A stretch of DNA of 64,000 nucleotides from Sphingopyxis sp. H115 (GTDB lineage: Bacteria > Pseudomonadota > Alphaproteobacteria > Sphingomonadales > Sphingomonadaceae), in the NCBI RefSeq assembly GCF_001468465.1, contig NZ_LNSA01000014.1, positions 43,376 through 107,375 of the forward strand. Reading direction: 5' to 3'. Below the pieces are notes generated by a model, which searched no databases, was not told where the DNA came from, and was given only the letters and a program-made list of their open reading frames with translations. Numbering within the stretch: position 1 is the stretch's first letter; the number at the start of each line of letters is the position of its first letter. The position numbers and the translations under genes are program-made. Shown piece by piece: positions 44,662 to 53,553 of the stretch.

Positions 44662-45078
44662 CTATGCGCTATGCCGCGCGGGCCAGTATGCCCAGGCGAT
44701 GCCAAGCAGCGCGACGATCAGGATGACGCTATATTCCATCCCGTTGCGCCCGCCGCCGACGACGAACCAGCCAGCAGGTAGGTGGACGAGGATCATGCCG
44801 AGCGTCAGGATCGCGACATGGCCAAACGCGACGAGGCTCGTCCAGCGGCGCGCGAGCATTAGCGCGGGACCGACCAGTTCGTATAGCGTCACCGCCATCG
44901 CCCAGCCATAGCCGAAGGGGAAACCAATACTGTCGAGCCAAGTGCCGAAAGGCGCGACGAGCCCCGCCGACAGGCGATAAACGCCGTGGATGAGGATCAA
45001 GATCGCGACGGTCACGCGCAAGATTTCGAGCACCTGCTCCGCCCGCTCGGGCGGCGCCTTCGACCCTAGCCATCCCAT
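44662..45078 (-). CDS. DoxX-like small membrane protein
   Basis: 138-aa protein with four predicted membrane helices. ILRVTVAILILIHGVYRL and the GWAMAVTLYELVGPALMLARRW segment follow the DoxX-family pattern (LLGlxfxxHGxxxl, then GxxELxGGxxLlxG). Function is not established for most members. It starts ~15 bp downstream of nadE on the same strand and may share its transcript. Confidence 0.65.
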   Translation of the reverse strand: MGWLGSKAPPERAEQVLEILRVTVAILILIHGVYRLSAGLVAPFGTWLDSIGFPFGYGWAMAVTLYELVGPALMLARRWTSLVAFGHVAILTLGMILVHLPAGWFVVGGGRNGMEYSVILIVALLGIAWAYWPARHSA

Positions 45079-45093
45079 CCCGTTCTTCTCCCT

Positions 45094-46767
45094 CTATCCG
45101 GTTCTGAACCCGTGTGTGATCGGATAGCGCCGATCGCGGCCGAAATTGCGCGTCGACAGCTTCACCCCCGGCGGCGCCTGCCGACGCTTATACTCGGCGA
45201 GCATCAGCAACCGCTCGATCCGCACCACCGCGTCGCGATCGAAGCCATAGCGCGCGACGACATCGTCGACGCTCGCTTCCTCCTCGACGAGCATATGGAG
45301 CATGCGGTCGAGATCGGCATAAGGCGGCAAGCTGTCTTCGTCCTTCTGGTCGGGGCGCAGTTCGGCACTCGGCGGCTTGGTGATGATCGTATCGGGCATC
45401 ACCGGCGCGACCCGGTTGCGCGACAGGCGCGGCACATTTTCGTTGCGCCACTTCGCCAGCGCAAAGACCGTCATTTTGTACGCGTCCTTCAGCGGATTAT
45501 AGCCGCCGGCCATATCGCCATAAATGGTTGCATAGCCGACGCTCATCTCGCTCTTGTTGCCCGTCGTCAGCAGCATCGGCCCGAATTTGTTGCTGAGCGC
45601 CATCAGCGTTACGCCGCGGATGCGCGACTGGACATTTTCCTCGGTGATATCGACTTGCCTGTCAGCGAAGCTCCCGCTGAGCATCTGGTCGAACGCTTCG
45701 ACTGCGGGAACGATCGGGATCGTATCGAGCCGGCACCCGATCATCTCCGCACAGCCCGCGGCATCGTCGAGGCTCGACTGGCTGGTGAAGCGGCTCGGGA
45801 GCATTACGCACCACACTTTGTCGGGGCCGAGCGCGTCGGCGGCGATCGCGGCGCAGATCGCCGAATCGATCCCGCCCGACAGCCCGAGCACGACGCCGGG
45901 AAAGCCGTTGCGTTCGACATAATCGCGCAAGCTCAGGATCATCGCGCTGTAAATGTCGGCGGGGTGCGCCTCCCAGTCGGCGATCGCGCCGGCTTCACAG
46001 GTCCATCCATGCGCGCTCTTCGTCCATCGCGTGGCGCGCTCCTCGGCCTCCCAGTCGGTCAGCCGGTGCGCGGTCGACCCATCGCCGTTCAGCACGAAGG
46101 AGCAGCCGTCGAACACCAGCTCGTCCTGTCCGCCGATGCGATTGAGAAAGATCAGCGGCAGCTTCGTCTCGGAAACCCGGCTCGCAAAAACCTGCGTCAG
46201 ACGGCGGTCATCCTTATCGATCTCATAAGGGCTGCCATTGACCGAGATCAGCAATTCGGCGCCCCGCGCCGCGAGATGGCGGCATACCGTGGGCAGCCAG
46301 CCGTCCTCGCAGATCGGCAGCCCCAGCTTGATCCCACGCCATTCGACGACATCGGGCAGCGGGCCGGGCGCGAAGATGCGCTTTTCGTCGAACGTGCCGT
46401 AGTTGGGAAGTTCGTGCTTGCGCCGCGTCGCGATGACCTTGCCACCGTCGAGCAGCGCCACGATGTTATAGAGCTTGTCGCCTCCATTCTCGTCACTGGC
46501 GCGTTCGACCGATCCGACGAGCATCGCTGGACCGCCATCCGCAGTCTCCGCCGCAAGCTCGGCGAGCAGCTTCGCCGCCCGCTCGGCCAGCGCGGGCTTC
46601 AGCACCAGATCCTCGGGCGGATAGCCGATCAGCTGAAACTCGGGATAGAGGATCAGATCGGCCGCCAGATGCCGCGCGCGGACTTTACGCATCGCATCGG
46701 CGTTGGCGGCAAGGTCGCCGACCGCCTGGGTCATCTGCGACAGGACGATGGAGAGCTGATCGGTCAT
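45094..46767 (-). CDS. nadE: Glutamine-dependent NAD+ synthase
   Basis: 557-aa two-domain enzyme. The N-terminal nitrilase-type glutaminase domain has ADLILYPEFQLIGYPPEDLV (catalytic Glu), KHELPNYGTFDEKRIF (Lys) and PICEDGW (Cys). The C-terminal synthase domain has the ATP P-loop GLSGGIDSA and LLTTGNKSEMSVGYATIYGDMAGG. It amidates deamido-NAD using ammonia from glutamine, the last step of NAD synthesis. The start ATG 46767 gives MTDQLSIVLSQMTQAVGD, usual for the family. Confidence 0.96.
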   Translation of the reverse strand: MTDQLSIVLSQMTQAVGDLAANADAMRKVRARHLAADLILYPEFQLIGYPPEDLVLKPALAERAAKLLAELAAETADGGPAMLVGSVERASDENGGDKLYNIVALLDGGKVIATRRKHELPNYGTFDEKRIFAPGPLPDVVEWRGIKLGLPICEDGWLPTVCRHLAARGAELLISVNGSPYEIDKDDRRLTQVFASRVSETKLPLIFLNRIGGQDELVFDGCSFVLNGDGSTAHRLTDWEAEERATRWTKSAHGWTCEAGAIADWEAHPADIYSAMILSLRDYVERNGFPGVVLGLSGGIDSAICAAIAADALGPDKVWCVMLPSRFTSQSSLDDAAGCAEMIGCRLDTIPIVPAVEAFDQMLSGSFADRQVDITEENVQSRIRGVTLMALSNKFGPMLLTTGNKSEMSVGYATIYGDMAGGYNPLKDAYKMTVFALAKWRNENVPRLSRNRVAPVMPDTIITKPPSAELRPDQKDEDSLPPYADLDRMLHMLVEEEASVDDVVARYGFDRDAVVRIERLLMLAEYKRRQAPPGVKLSTRNFGRDRRYPITHGFRTG

Positions 46768-46799
46768 GACGCGGCTTTAAGACCAACCGCCCGTCGCGT

Positions 46800-47033
46800 T
46801 CAACCGAAGAGAAGCGCCGACAGCATCCGGCCCGGCGCCATCGCGATCAAGCCGGCGGCGATCAGCCCGAAGTATATGCCGCGCATCGTCGTCATATGGC
46901 GGTCGATCTGCCCCCGTCGAGCAAACCAGATCGCGCGCGGAACCTGCACCAGCACCAGCACCGAAAATAGGTGGATCGGGCCGAGGCCGCCGGTGATGGT
47001 GCGAATCCAGAAGATCGCGATGGCCGCACTGTT
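46800..47033 (-). pseudogene. DUF2306-type membrane protein, 3' remnant
   Basis: The translation from about 47033 to the stop at 46800 reads as the C-terminal half of a small DUF2306 membrane protein: FWIRTITGGLGPIHLFSVL, then RAIWFARRGQIDRHMTTMRG and the ending MAPGRMLSALLFG. The frame stays open further upstream (to 47168) but that stretch is low-complexity and matches nothing. Members of this family usually have two more membrane helices before the FWIR motif, so the 5' half appears lost. The break lies next to a truncated LytTR gene on the other strand. Confidence 0.6.
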
Positions 47034-47118
47034 CGGACGCGAGGCAAGGGGGAATGCCCCTGTTGCCGACGCAGCATGGTCCGGGCCGATCGCGGCGGCG
47101 GCCTTGCCCGCCAAAGCG

Positions 47119-47423
47119 ATGCCGACGCTGCCGCTCCCGCCGGGTTTCGGACCCGTCGGCGCGCTCAAGGGCGAGGACCATTATGTTCGCGTGATCGGTA
47201 CGCGATCGGAAGAGCTGATCCTCATGCGGATGCGCGACGCCATCGCCCGGCTGGACAACGCCGATGGACTGCGCATACATCGCAGCTGGTGGGTCGCGCG
47301 CGCGCGGCCGTCGCCTCGGGGCGCCGCGACGGCCGCACGGCGGTGGTCGAGCTGACGAGCGGCCATGAAGCGCCCGTCGCGCGCGACATGATGCCAAGGT
47401 TGCGCGCCGAGGGGTGGATTTAA
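47119..47423 (+). pseudogene. LytTR DNA-binding domain, truncated and frameshifted remnant
   Basis: From ATG 47119 the translation is a LytTR domain: GALKGEDHYVRVIGTRSEEL, LMRMRDAIARLDNADGLRIH and RSWWVARA. The frame then breaks in a (CG)6 run at 47295-47306; removing one CG unit restores ARAAVASGRRDGRTAVVELT and the terminal RLRAEGWI. The N-terminal membrane region usual for this group is missing. It is either a dead remnant or, less likely, a lone LytTR domain with a slippery switch. Confidence 0.6.
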
Positions 47424-47505
47424 GAGGGATTGCCCCTTTCCCTTCGCGCTTCCGGTGGCTAAGGGGGCGCGCAATCCCCATCTCGCCGAAAGGGCCTTGC
47501 GCGCC

Positions 47506-48441
47506 ATGAAACTCATCTCCGGCAACAGCAATCTGCCGCTGGCCCGTGCGATCGCCGACTATCTCGAACTGCCGCTCACCGACACGAGCGTGCGCCGCTT
47601 CGCCGACGAAGAGGTCTTCGTGGAAATTCACGAAAACGTGCGCGGCCAAGACGTGTTCGTCGTCCAGCCGACGAACTTTCCCGCGAACGACAATCTGATG
47701 GAATTGCTCATCATCAACGATGCGCTGCGCCGCGCATCGGCGAAGCGCATCACCGCGGTTGTCCCCTATTTCGGCTATGCGCGGCAGGACCGCAAACCCG
47801 GCCCGCGCACGCCGATCTCGGCGAAGCTCGTCGCGAACCTGATCACGACCTCAGGCGCCGACCGCGTGCTCGCGATCGACCTCCACGCCGGCCAGATTCA
47901 GGGCTTCTTCGACATCCCCACCGACAATCTCTACGCCGCACCGGTGATGAGCGCCGATATCCAGGCCCGCTTCGGCGACAAGAATCTGATGGTCGTGTCG
48001 CCCGACGTCGGCGGCGTCGTCCGCGCCCGCGCGTTGGCGAAGCGCCTCGACAACGCCCCGCTTGCGATCGTCGACAAGCGCCGCGAGCGTGCCGGCGAAT
48101 CGGAAGTGATGAACATCATCGGCGACGTCGCCGGCCGATTCTGCATCCTGATTGACGACATAGTCGATTCGGCGGGCACGCTCTGCAACGCCGCCGCAGC
48201 ATTAAAGGCCGCGGGCGCGGAGGGAGTCGTCGCTTATTGCACCCACGGCGTATTGTCGGGCGGCGCGGTCGCCCGCGTCGAAGCGAGCGAACTGACCGAA
48301 CTGGTCATCACCGATTCGATCCAGCCGACCGACGCGGTGAACGACAGCGCCAAGGTCCGTGCGCTGACCGTCGCGCCGCTTCTCGGCGAAGCGATCAAGC
48401 GCATCGCCGACGAAACGAGCGTCTCTTCGCTTTTCGATTGA
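47506..48441 (+). CDS. prs: Ribose-phosphate pyrophosphokinase
   Basis: 311-aa enzyme making PRPP from ribose-5-phosphate and ATP. It has the ATP-loop block [50 protein letters not shown], the metal-binding [18 protein letters not shown] and the ribose-5-phosphate loop [12 protein letters not shown] 47506 (MKLISGNSN) is the standard Prs start and gives the standard length. It is a monocistronic housekeeping gene. Confidence 0.97.
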   Translation: MKLISGNSNLPLARAIADYLELPLTDTSVRRFADEEVFVEIHENVRGQDVFVVQPTNFPANDNLMELLIINDALRRASAKRITAVVPYFGYARQDRKPGPRTPISAKLVANLITTSGADRVLAIDLHAGQIQGFFDIPTDNLYAAPVMSADIQARFGDKNLMVVSPDVGGVVRARALAKRLDNAPLAIVDKRRERAGESEVMNIIGDVAGRFCILIDDIVDSAGTLCNAAAALKAAGAEGVVAYCTHGVLSGGAVARVEASELTELVITDSIQPTDAVNDSAKVRALTVAPLLGEAIKRIADETSVSSLFD

Positions 48442-48445
48442 GACG

Positions 48446-48988
48446 TCAGCGCGCGACGAGCGCGCCGACAATATGATCGAGCTGTCGCCGGAATCCGGCA
48501 TGATCGGGCACGGCATGGACCAGCCCGCGCGCAGTCCAACACAGGGCCTGTGCCATACTACCCGCGCGCGACACTGCCGAGCCGGGGCCGCTCAGCCGGA
48601 TCGCCTCGGCCATCGCCGCCACCAGCCGCCGTTCGGCGGCGCGCACGGCGTCGGGCGGATCGCGCCGGAGCATTGCGACGACCTCCGCACTGTGTGGCGA
48701 CGCATGCAGCGCCCCCATATGCCGTCCGACCCACGCATCGAGTGCATCAACGAGGCGCGCGGGAAGCGTCTTGGCAGGTTGGTCGATACTCGCGAGCGCC
48801 GACACAAGCGACCCGTCGATCAACGCTTGCATCGCCCATTCGGCCAGCGACGCCTTCGACCCGAAGCGATTGTAGAGCGACTGACGCGACACCCCGAGTG
48901 CCACGGCAACGTCGTTCATCGACGCCCTCCGAACCCCATAGCGCGCAAAAGTCGCAACGATCGGATCGAGAGGAAAATCGCCCGGCAT
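48446..48988 (-). CDS. TetR-family transcriptional regulator
   Basis: 180-aa repressor-type protein. The N-terminal helix-turn-helix is SMNDVAVALGVSRQSLYNRFGSKASLAEW (about 23-51). The C-terminal ligand domain is helical and not informative. It is convergent with prs and divergent from the inositol-phosphatase gene. A long inverted repeat just upstream of its start is a candidate binding site, which suggests autoregulation. The ligand and other targets are unknown. Confidence 0.88.
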   Translation of the reverse strand: MPGDFPLDPIVATFARYGVRRASMNDVAVALGVSRQSLYNRFGSKASLAEWAMQALIDGSLVSALASIDQPAKTLPARLVDALDAWVGRHMGALHASPHSAEVVAMLRRDPPDAVRAAERRLVAAMAEAIRLSGPGSAVSRAGSMAQALCWTARGLVHAVPDHAGFRRQLDHIVGALVAR

Positions 48989-48997
48989 GACGCATCA

Positions 48998-49025
48998 TTT
49001 TACACTTTATATCGATCTTGTAAAA
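48998..49025. promoter_or_regulatory. Candidate TetR operator
   Basis: TTTTACA (48998-49004) and TGTAAAA (49019-49025) form a perfect inverted repeat with 14 bases between, centred 23 bp upstream of the tetR start. The spacer contains ATCGAT. The region is strikingly AT-rich for this genome and separates tetR from the divergent gene at 49104, so it could control both. Confidence 0.55.
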
Positions 49026-49103
49026 ATAATATATTGGCGTTTCGCCGGGGATATATGCGCCGCGGACTGGCGACGCCGACCGAGCTGGGCTAGCGGGGAC
49101 ATT

Positions 49104-49886
49104 ATGTCGCTCACATCCGATCTCACTCTCGCCAATCGTCTCGCCGATGCCGCCGGCGAGGCAATCCGTCCGCTGTTCCGCTCGAACTGGACCCACGAAA
49201 CCAAGGCCGACGCCTCGCCCGTCACCGAGGCCGATCGCTCCGCCGAAGGCGCGATGCGCCGCCTGCTCGATGCCGAGGCGCCGCGCGACGGCATCATCGG
49301 CGAGGAATATGGCGCCGAGCGCCCCGAGGCGTCACGCCAGTGGGTGCTCGACCCGATCGACGGCACCGTCAGCTTCATGGCGGGGCGCCCGATCTTCGGC
49401 ACACTCATCGCGCTGCTCCAGGACGGCTGGCCGGTGCTCGGCATCATCGATCAGCCGATAGCCGGCGAACGCTGGGTCGGCGCGCTCGGCCAGCCGACCC
49501 TGTTCAACGGCGCGCCGGCGCGCACGCGCAGTTGCCGCAACCTGGGCGACGCCGTGCTTGCGACCACGGGCCCGCAATATTTCAGCGATCACGATGGCGA
49601 GCATTTCATGGCGCTCGCCGCGAAGACGTCGCACAAGCGCATGGTCTTCGGTGGCGACTGCTATAATTACGGCCTCCTGAGCAGCGGCCATATCGACCTC
49701 GTGGTCGAGGCCGGGCTCAAGCTCCACGACTTCGCCGCGCTCGCACCGATCGTCGAAGGCGCGGGGGGAACGATGTGCGACTGGAACGGCGATCCGCTGA
49801 GCGCCGACAGTTCGGGGCATGTCATCGCGCTCGGCGATCCGGCGCGGCTCGAAGATGTGATCGAGGGGCTTGCCTGCCACCATTAA
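49104..49886 (+). CDS. hisN: Inositol monophosphatase family protein, probable histidinol-phosphatase
   Basis: 260-aa Li+-sensitive phosphatase family protein. It has the metal-site motifs IIGEEYG, WVLDPIDGTVSFMAGRPIFGTLIAL and the C-terminal GLKLHDFAALAPIVEGAGG (in place of the usual WDxAA). The order and spacing, and SPVTEADRSAEGAMR, resemble HisN histidinol-phosphate phosphatases of actinobacteria and alphaproteobacteria. Inositol-1-phosphatase or another sugar phosphatase remains possible. ATG 49104 is chosen; upstream in-frame sequence runs into the tetR operator region. Confidence 0.78.
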   Translation: MSLTSDLTLANRLADAAGEAIRPLFRSNWTHETKADASPVTEADRSAEGAMRRLLDAEAPRDGIIGEEYGAERPEASRQWVLDPIDGTVSFMAGRPIFGTLIALLQDGWPVLGIIDQPIAGERWVGALGQPTLFNGAPARTRSCRNLGDAVLATTGPQYFSDHDGEHFMALAAKTSHKRMVFGGDCYNYGLLSSGHIDLVVEAGLKLHDFAALAPIVEGAGGTMCDWNGDPLSADSSGHVIALGDPARLEDVIEGLACHH

Positions 49887-49901
49887 GAGGAAGCAACGGG
49901 C

Positions 49902-50252
49902 ATGGCTTATGAAGGCAGCTGTCACTGCGGTGCGGTGAGCTTCAGGGTCGAGAGCGACATTCCCGACACGGCGATGAGCTGCAACTGCCCGCACTGCCGC
50001 CGCAAGGGCTTCCTGCTCACCTTCGTGCCCATCGACCAATTTCGCCTCACCAGCGGGAGCGAAAAGCTCACGTGGTACAAGTTCAACAAGCATGATATCG
50101 ACCATCAATTCTGCAACGTATGTGGGCGCCAGAGCTTTTCGGTAGGCACCGGTCCTTCGGGCGAGAAGATCGCAGCCGTGAATCTTTGCTGCGTGCCCGA
50201 TGCCGATCTCGACGGGCTGACTATCCAGAAGGTTGACGGCGCGAGTTTCTGA
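49902..50252 (+). CDS. GFA/CENP-V family zinc protein
   Basis: 116-aa protein with the GFA fold. The zinc-binding cysteines are visible in GSCHCGAVSF, SCNCPHCRRKG and FCNVCGRQSF. Family members include a glutathione-dependent formaldehyde-activating protein, but most are uncharacterised. It is 15 bp after the phosphatase gene and probably co-transcribed. Confidence 0.85.
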   Translation: MAYEGSCHCGAVSFRVESDIPDTAMSCNCPHCRRKGFLLTFVPIDQFRLTSGSEKLTWYKFNKHDIDHQFCNVCGRQSFSVGTGPSGEKIAAVNLCCVPDADLDGLTIQKVDGASF

Positions 50253-50367
50253 GCCCGAATCGCTTGCATTTCCGGGCGAATCCCCTTAAGCGCGCGCCTT
50301 CCGATTGTGTCGGCTGGCTGAAAGGGCTGCCAGGCCGATACGCAAACGGACTTCAAAGGAGACCAAA

Positions 50368-50571
50368 ATGCCCAAGATGAAGACCAAGAGCGGTGTGAAG
50401 AAACGCTTCAAATTCACCGCCTCGGGCAAGGTGAAGCACGGCGTAGCCGGCAAGCGCCACCGCCTGATGTCGCATAACTCGAAATATATTCGCACCAACC
50501 GCGGCACCAGCGTGCTCAGCGATTCGGACGCGGCCCATGTGCGCCTCTGGGCGCCCTACGGCCTGAAGTAA
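50368..50571 (+). CDS. rpmI: 50S ribosomal protein L35
   Basis: 67-aa basic protein. [20 protein letters not shown] and [17 protein letters not shown] are diagnostic of L35. AAAGGAG lies about 7 bases before ATG 50368. It is followed by rplT after 13 bp. infC, commonly found just upstream, is absent here. Confidence 0.97.
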   Translation: MPKMKTKSGVKKRFKFTASGKVKHGVAGKRHRLMSHNSKYIRTNRGTSVLSDSDAAHVRLWAPYGLK

Positions 50572-50584
50572 GGAGCGCTAAACG

Positions 50585-50950
50585 ATGTCACGCATCAAAC
50601 GCGGCACGACCACGCGTGCCAAGCACAAGCGGATTTTGGATCAGGCGAAGGGCTATTATGGCCGCCGCAAGAACACGATCCGCGTCGCCAAGCAGGCCGT
50701 CGAAAAGGCGGGCCAGTACGCGTACCGCGACCGCAAGGTCAAGAAGCGGAGCTTCCGCGCTCTGTGGATCCAGCGCATCAACGCTGCGGTCCGCGCCGAA
50801 GGCCTGACCTATTCGCAGTTCATGCATGGCGTGAAGCTCGCCGGGATCGAACTCGACCGGAAGGTCATGGCCGATCTCGCGATGAACGAAGGCGGCGTGT
50901 TCACCGCGATCATCGCGCAGGCTAAGGCAGCGCTGCCCAAGGCAGCCTGA
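50585..50950 (+). CDS. rplT: 50S ribosomal protein L20
   Basis: 121-aa ribosome assembly protein. [39 protein letters not shown] and [20 protein letters not shown] are clear L20 blocks. It forms an operon with rpmI that ends at the terminator 50975-51005. Confidence 0.98.
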   Translation: MSRIKRGTTTRAKHKRILDQAKGYYGRRKNTIRVAKQAVEKAGQYAYRDRKVKKRSFRALWIQRINAAVRAEGLTYSQFMHGVKLAGIELDRKVMADLAMNEGGVFTAIIAQAKAALPKAA

Positions 50951-50974
50951 CCCTTACCGGCTTATCGCTAAAGC

Positions 50975-51005
50975 AAAAGGGCGGTCCCGGCGGGGCCGCC
51001 CTTTT
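50975..51005 (+). terminator. Rho-independent terminator of rpmI-rplT
   Basis: AAAAGGGCGG... pairs with ...CCGCCCTTTTT around a GC-rich loop and ends in a T-run at 51002-51006, 25 bp after the rplT stop. It separates the ribosomal operon from the AraC gene and pheST. Confidence 0.85.
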
Positions 51006-51006
51006 T

Positions 51007-51409
51007 CGTGGGCGATGCCGCCCGAAATGATGAGGCGGCCCGAAGCCGATGCCCCGCGCCGCCTCGACAATGGCTCCGAAGAAACCATCGCCCCCCTCCC
51101 GAACCGAAAAGCCGTGGGTCGCAGAAGCCACCGGCCGGAACGAAGCTCGGAAAATCAATCGTCTCTTTCAGATCCCACCAAGTCCCCATCCTTTGGCATC
51201 GACGCCTTCGGCGTTACGGCGACCGATCGCCGCATCCCCGATAAGGGCCTCGCGGCGCTTACGCCCGGCCCGATATTCCCCTCACAATCCGCTCCTCCGA
51301 GCGGCCAACGCAACTATGCCGCAGTGGGCGAGTATAAAATTGTAAGAACCCGACACAGAATAGCGCAAAAAGCTGTTTTCATATTGCTTGCGCGTTAGAT
51401 CGAGATGGC
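51007..51409. other. 403-bp stretch without a recognised gene
   Basis: Open frames here on both strands give compositions without any recognisable motif. The last ~90 bp (from about 51325) are AT-rich compared with the surroundings and probably hold the promoter of the AraC-type gene; no certain -10/-35 pair was assigned. No RNA gene was recognised. Confidence 0.5.
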
Positions 51410-52312
51410 ATGCCGCAACGCGACACACCTTCCGAGCCTAGGTCCAGCGCCAGCGTCGCCACGCGTTTCTTCCCGGTTTCGGCCGCGCTGCGCCCCTATG
51501 TCAGCACGATCTATCTGACCGAGGTCGCAGTACCGCGCGGCGACCGGGTCGAAGATTATCTGCATCCCGAATGGGCAAATTTGCGATTTTTCGAAGGCGA
51601 TCCGCCGCTCGCGTCGATCGGCGCCGACGCAGTTCTCGAAGCGCCGCGTTTTATCGCAACCGGACCGACCAGCAAGGCATGCTATTTTTCGGCCGGAAAT
51701 ATGCGCGCCTGGGGCATCGGTGTTCTGCCAATGGGATGGGCGAAATTCATCCCGCTTCCGGCCGAAGCCTTGGCCGACCGCTTTACCGATGGAAAGACAC
51801 ACCCGGCGTTCGTCCGGCTTGCTCCGCTCGCCGATGCGCTGCGGCCGATGAACGACGTCGAGGCGGCTGCCGGGTTGATCGACGACTATTTCTCGAGGCT
51901 TCTGGCAGATGCGCCGCCCGACGATCCCGCAATCCTCGCTGCGCATGTCGCGCTGGTCGACGACGAGCTGGCGAGCGTCGCCGGTTTTGCCGAAAAACTG
52001 TCGATGTCCGAACGGTCGGTCGAACGGCTGAGCCACCGCGCGTTCGGCTTTCCGCCCAAATTACTATTGCGGCGCCAGCGCTTCCTGCGGTCGCTCGGCC
52101 GCTTCATGCTCGACCCGTCGATGGCGTGGATCGATACGATGGATCATCATTATTACGACCAAGCCCAGTTCACGCGCGACTTCCAGCGCTTCATGGGGAT
52201 GAGCCCGCGCGACTACGCCGCGCGCCCCAAGCCGATTTTGGGTTCGGCCGCCTTCGCGCGTGCCGCCGCCGCCGGCGCCGCCATGCAAGGTTTGCACAAG
52301 CCGGCGGGATAG
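51410..52312 (+). CDS. AraC-family transcriptional regulator
   Basis: 300-aa protein. The N-terminal ~190 residues are a sensory part without a recognised fold. The C-terminal two helix-turn-helix units are visible: [40 protein letters not shown], and then the signature [27 protein letters not shown]. It stands between the ribosomal operon and pheST on the same strand. Nothing links it to either, and its target is unknown. Confidence 0.88.
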   Translation: MPQRDTPSEPRSSASVATRFFPVSAALRPYVSTIYLTEVAVPRGDRVEDYLHPEWANLRFFEGDPPLASIGADAVLEAPRFIATGPTSKACYFSAGNMRAWGIGVLPMGWAKFIPLPAEALADRFTDGKTHPAFVRLAPLADALRPMNDVEAAAGLIDDYFSRLLADAPPDDPAILAAHVALVDDELASVAGFAEKLSMSERSVERLSHRAFGFPPKLLLRRQRFLRSLGRFMLDPSMAWIDTMDHHYYDQAQFTRDFQRFMGMSPRDYAARPKPILGSAAFARAAAAGAAMQGLHKPAG

Positions 52313-52455
52313 GCCGGTTTTCCGCCAAGTGGCTTGACCCACGCCGCGTGTTCGGTGCAAGCGGCAGGCGACGGACGGGCGGACAGCCGCCATATCCTTA
52401 CAGAAGCGAAAAACAGGCCGGCAGCGCCAATGCCGCTGGAACAGGACGAACGACG

Positions 52456-53553
52456 ATGAGCGATATCGAAGCCATCCAAGCCCAGCTCTTGGGCGAAATC
52501 GAAGCCGCGGCAGACACCGGCGCGGTCGAAGCACTACGCGTCGCGGCGCTCGGCAAGGTGGGCAGCATCACGGGGCTGCTCAAGACATTGGGCGGCATGA
52601 GCCCCGAGGAACGGCAGGCGCAGGGTCCCGCGATCCACAGCCTTCGCGAGAGCGTCACGGCCGCGCTCACCGCGCGCAAGGCGGCGCTCGAAGCAGCGGC
52701 GCTCGACGTCAAGCTCGCCGCCGAGACGATCGACATGACGCTGCCGGCCGACGCGAGCCCGCGTGGCAGTGTCCATCCGGTAAGCCAGGTGATGGATGAG
52801 CTTGCCGAAATCTTCGCCGACATGGGCTTCGCGGTCGCGACGGGGCCGGAGATTGAGGACGACTGGCGCAACTTCACCGCGCTCAACATCCCGGAGACGC
52901 ACCCCGCGCGGGCGATGCATGATACGTTCTATTTTCCCGATGTTGCCGAAGGTGCCGCGCAGCGGATGTTGCTGCGGACACATACGTCGCCGGTGCAGAT
53001 CCGGACGATGATGGAAAAAGCGCCGCCGATCAGGATCATAGCCCCCGGCCGCGTCTATCGCAGCGACAGCGACGCGACGCACACGCCGATGTTTCATCAG
53101 GTGGAAGGTCTCGTCATCGATCGCGGCATCCATATGGGCCACCTCAAATGGACGCTCGAAACCTTCTTGAAGGCCTATTTCGAGCGCGACGACATCGTGC
53201 TGCGACTGCGCCCGAGCTATTTCCCCTTCACCGAACCCTCGGCCGAAGTCGATGTCGGGTACAAACAGGAAAAGGGGCGCCGGATCGTCGGCGGCAACGG
53301 CGACGACGAGGGTCATGCGTGGATGGAGCTGCTCGGCAGCGGGATGGTCAACCGCCGGGTGATTGCAAACTGCGGGCTCGATCCCGACGCGTGGCAGGGC
53401 TTTGCTTTCGGCGTCGGGGTCGACCGGCTCGCGATGCTCAAATATGGCATGGATGACCTGCGCGCCTTCTTCGACGGCGATCTGCGCTGGCTCAGCCATT
53501 ACGGGTTCGGCGCGCTGAATGTCCCGACGCTGAGCGGGGGGATTTCGGCATGA
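52456..53553 (+). CDS. pheS: Phenylalanine--tRNA ligase alpha subunit
   Basis: 365-aa catalytic subunit of the class II synthetase. The N-terminal coiled coil precedes the core: [47 protein letters not shown] (motif 2 region), [19 protein letters not shown] and the motif 3 block [21 protein letters not shown] 52456 starts [12 protein letters not shown], as in the family. It overlaps pheT by 4 bp (ATGA). No leader peptide or T-box was seen upstream. Confidence 0.97.
   Translation: MSDIEAIQAQLLGEIEAAADTGAVEALRVAALGKVGSITGLLKTLGGMSPEERQAQGPAIHSLRESVTAALTARKAALEAAALDVKLAAETIDMTLPADASPRGSVHPVSQVMDELAEIFADMGFAVATGPEIEDDWRNFTALNIPETHPARAMHDTFYFPDVAEGAAQRMLLRTHTSPVQIRTMMEKAPPIRIIAPGRVYRSDSDATHTPMFHQVEGLVIDRGIHMGHLKWTLETFLKAYFERDDIVLRLRPSYFPFTEPSAEVDVGYKQEKGRRIVGGNGDDEGHAWMELLGSGMVNRRVIANCGLDPDAWQGFAFGVGVDRLAMLKYGMDDLRAFFDGDLRWLSHYGFGALNVPTLSGGISA

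Noticed and set aside
45112..47090. Very long plus-strand open frame over nadE
   Set aside because: It is the antisense of nadE. Only its last part (after 47119) matches a real domain, LytTR, and that is annotated separately.
50260..50295. Possible promoter of rpmI (TTGCAT-N17-TAAGCG)
   Set aside because: The -10 fit is weak and it could be chance.
51007..51409. Open frames in the gap after rplT
   Set aside because: No recognisable domain, no good ribosome site, and composition changes along the frame.
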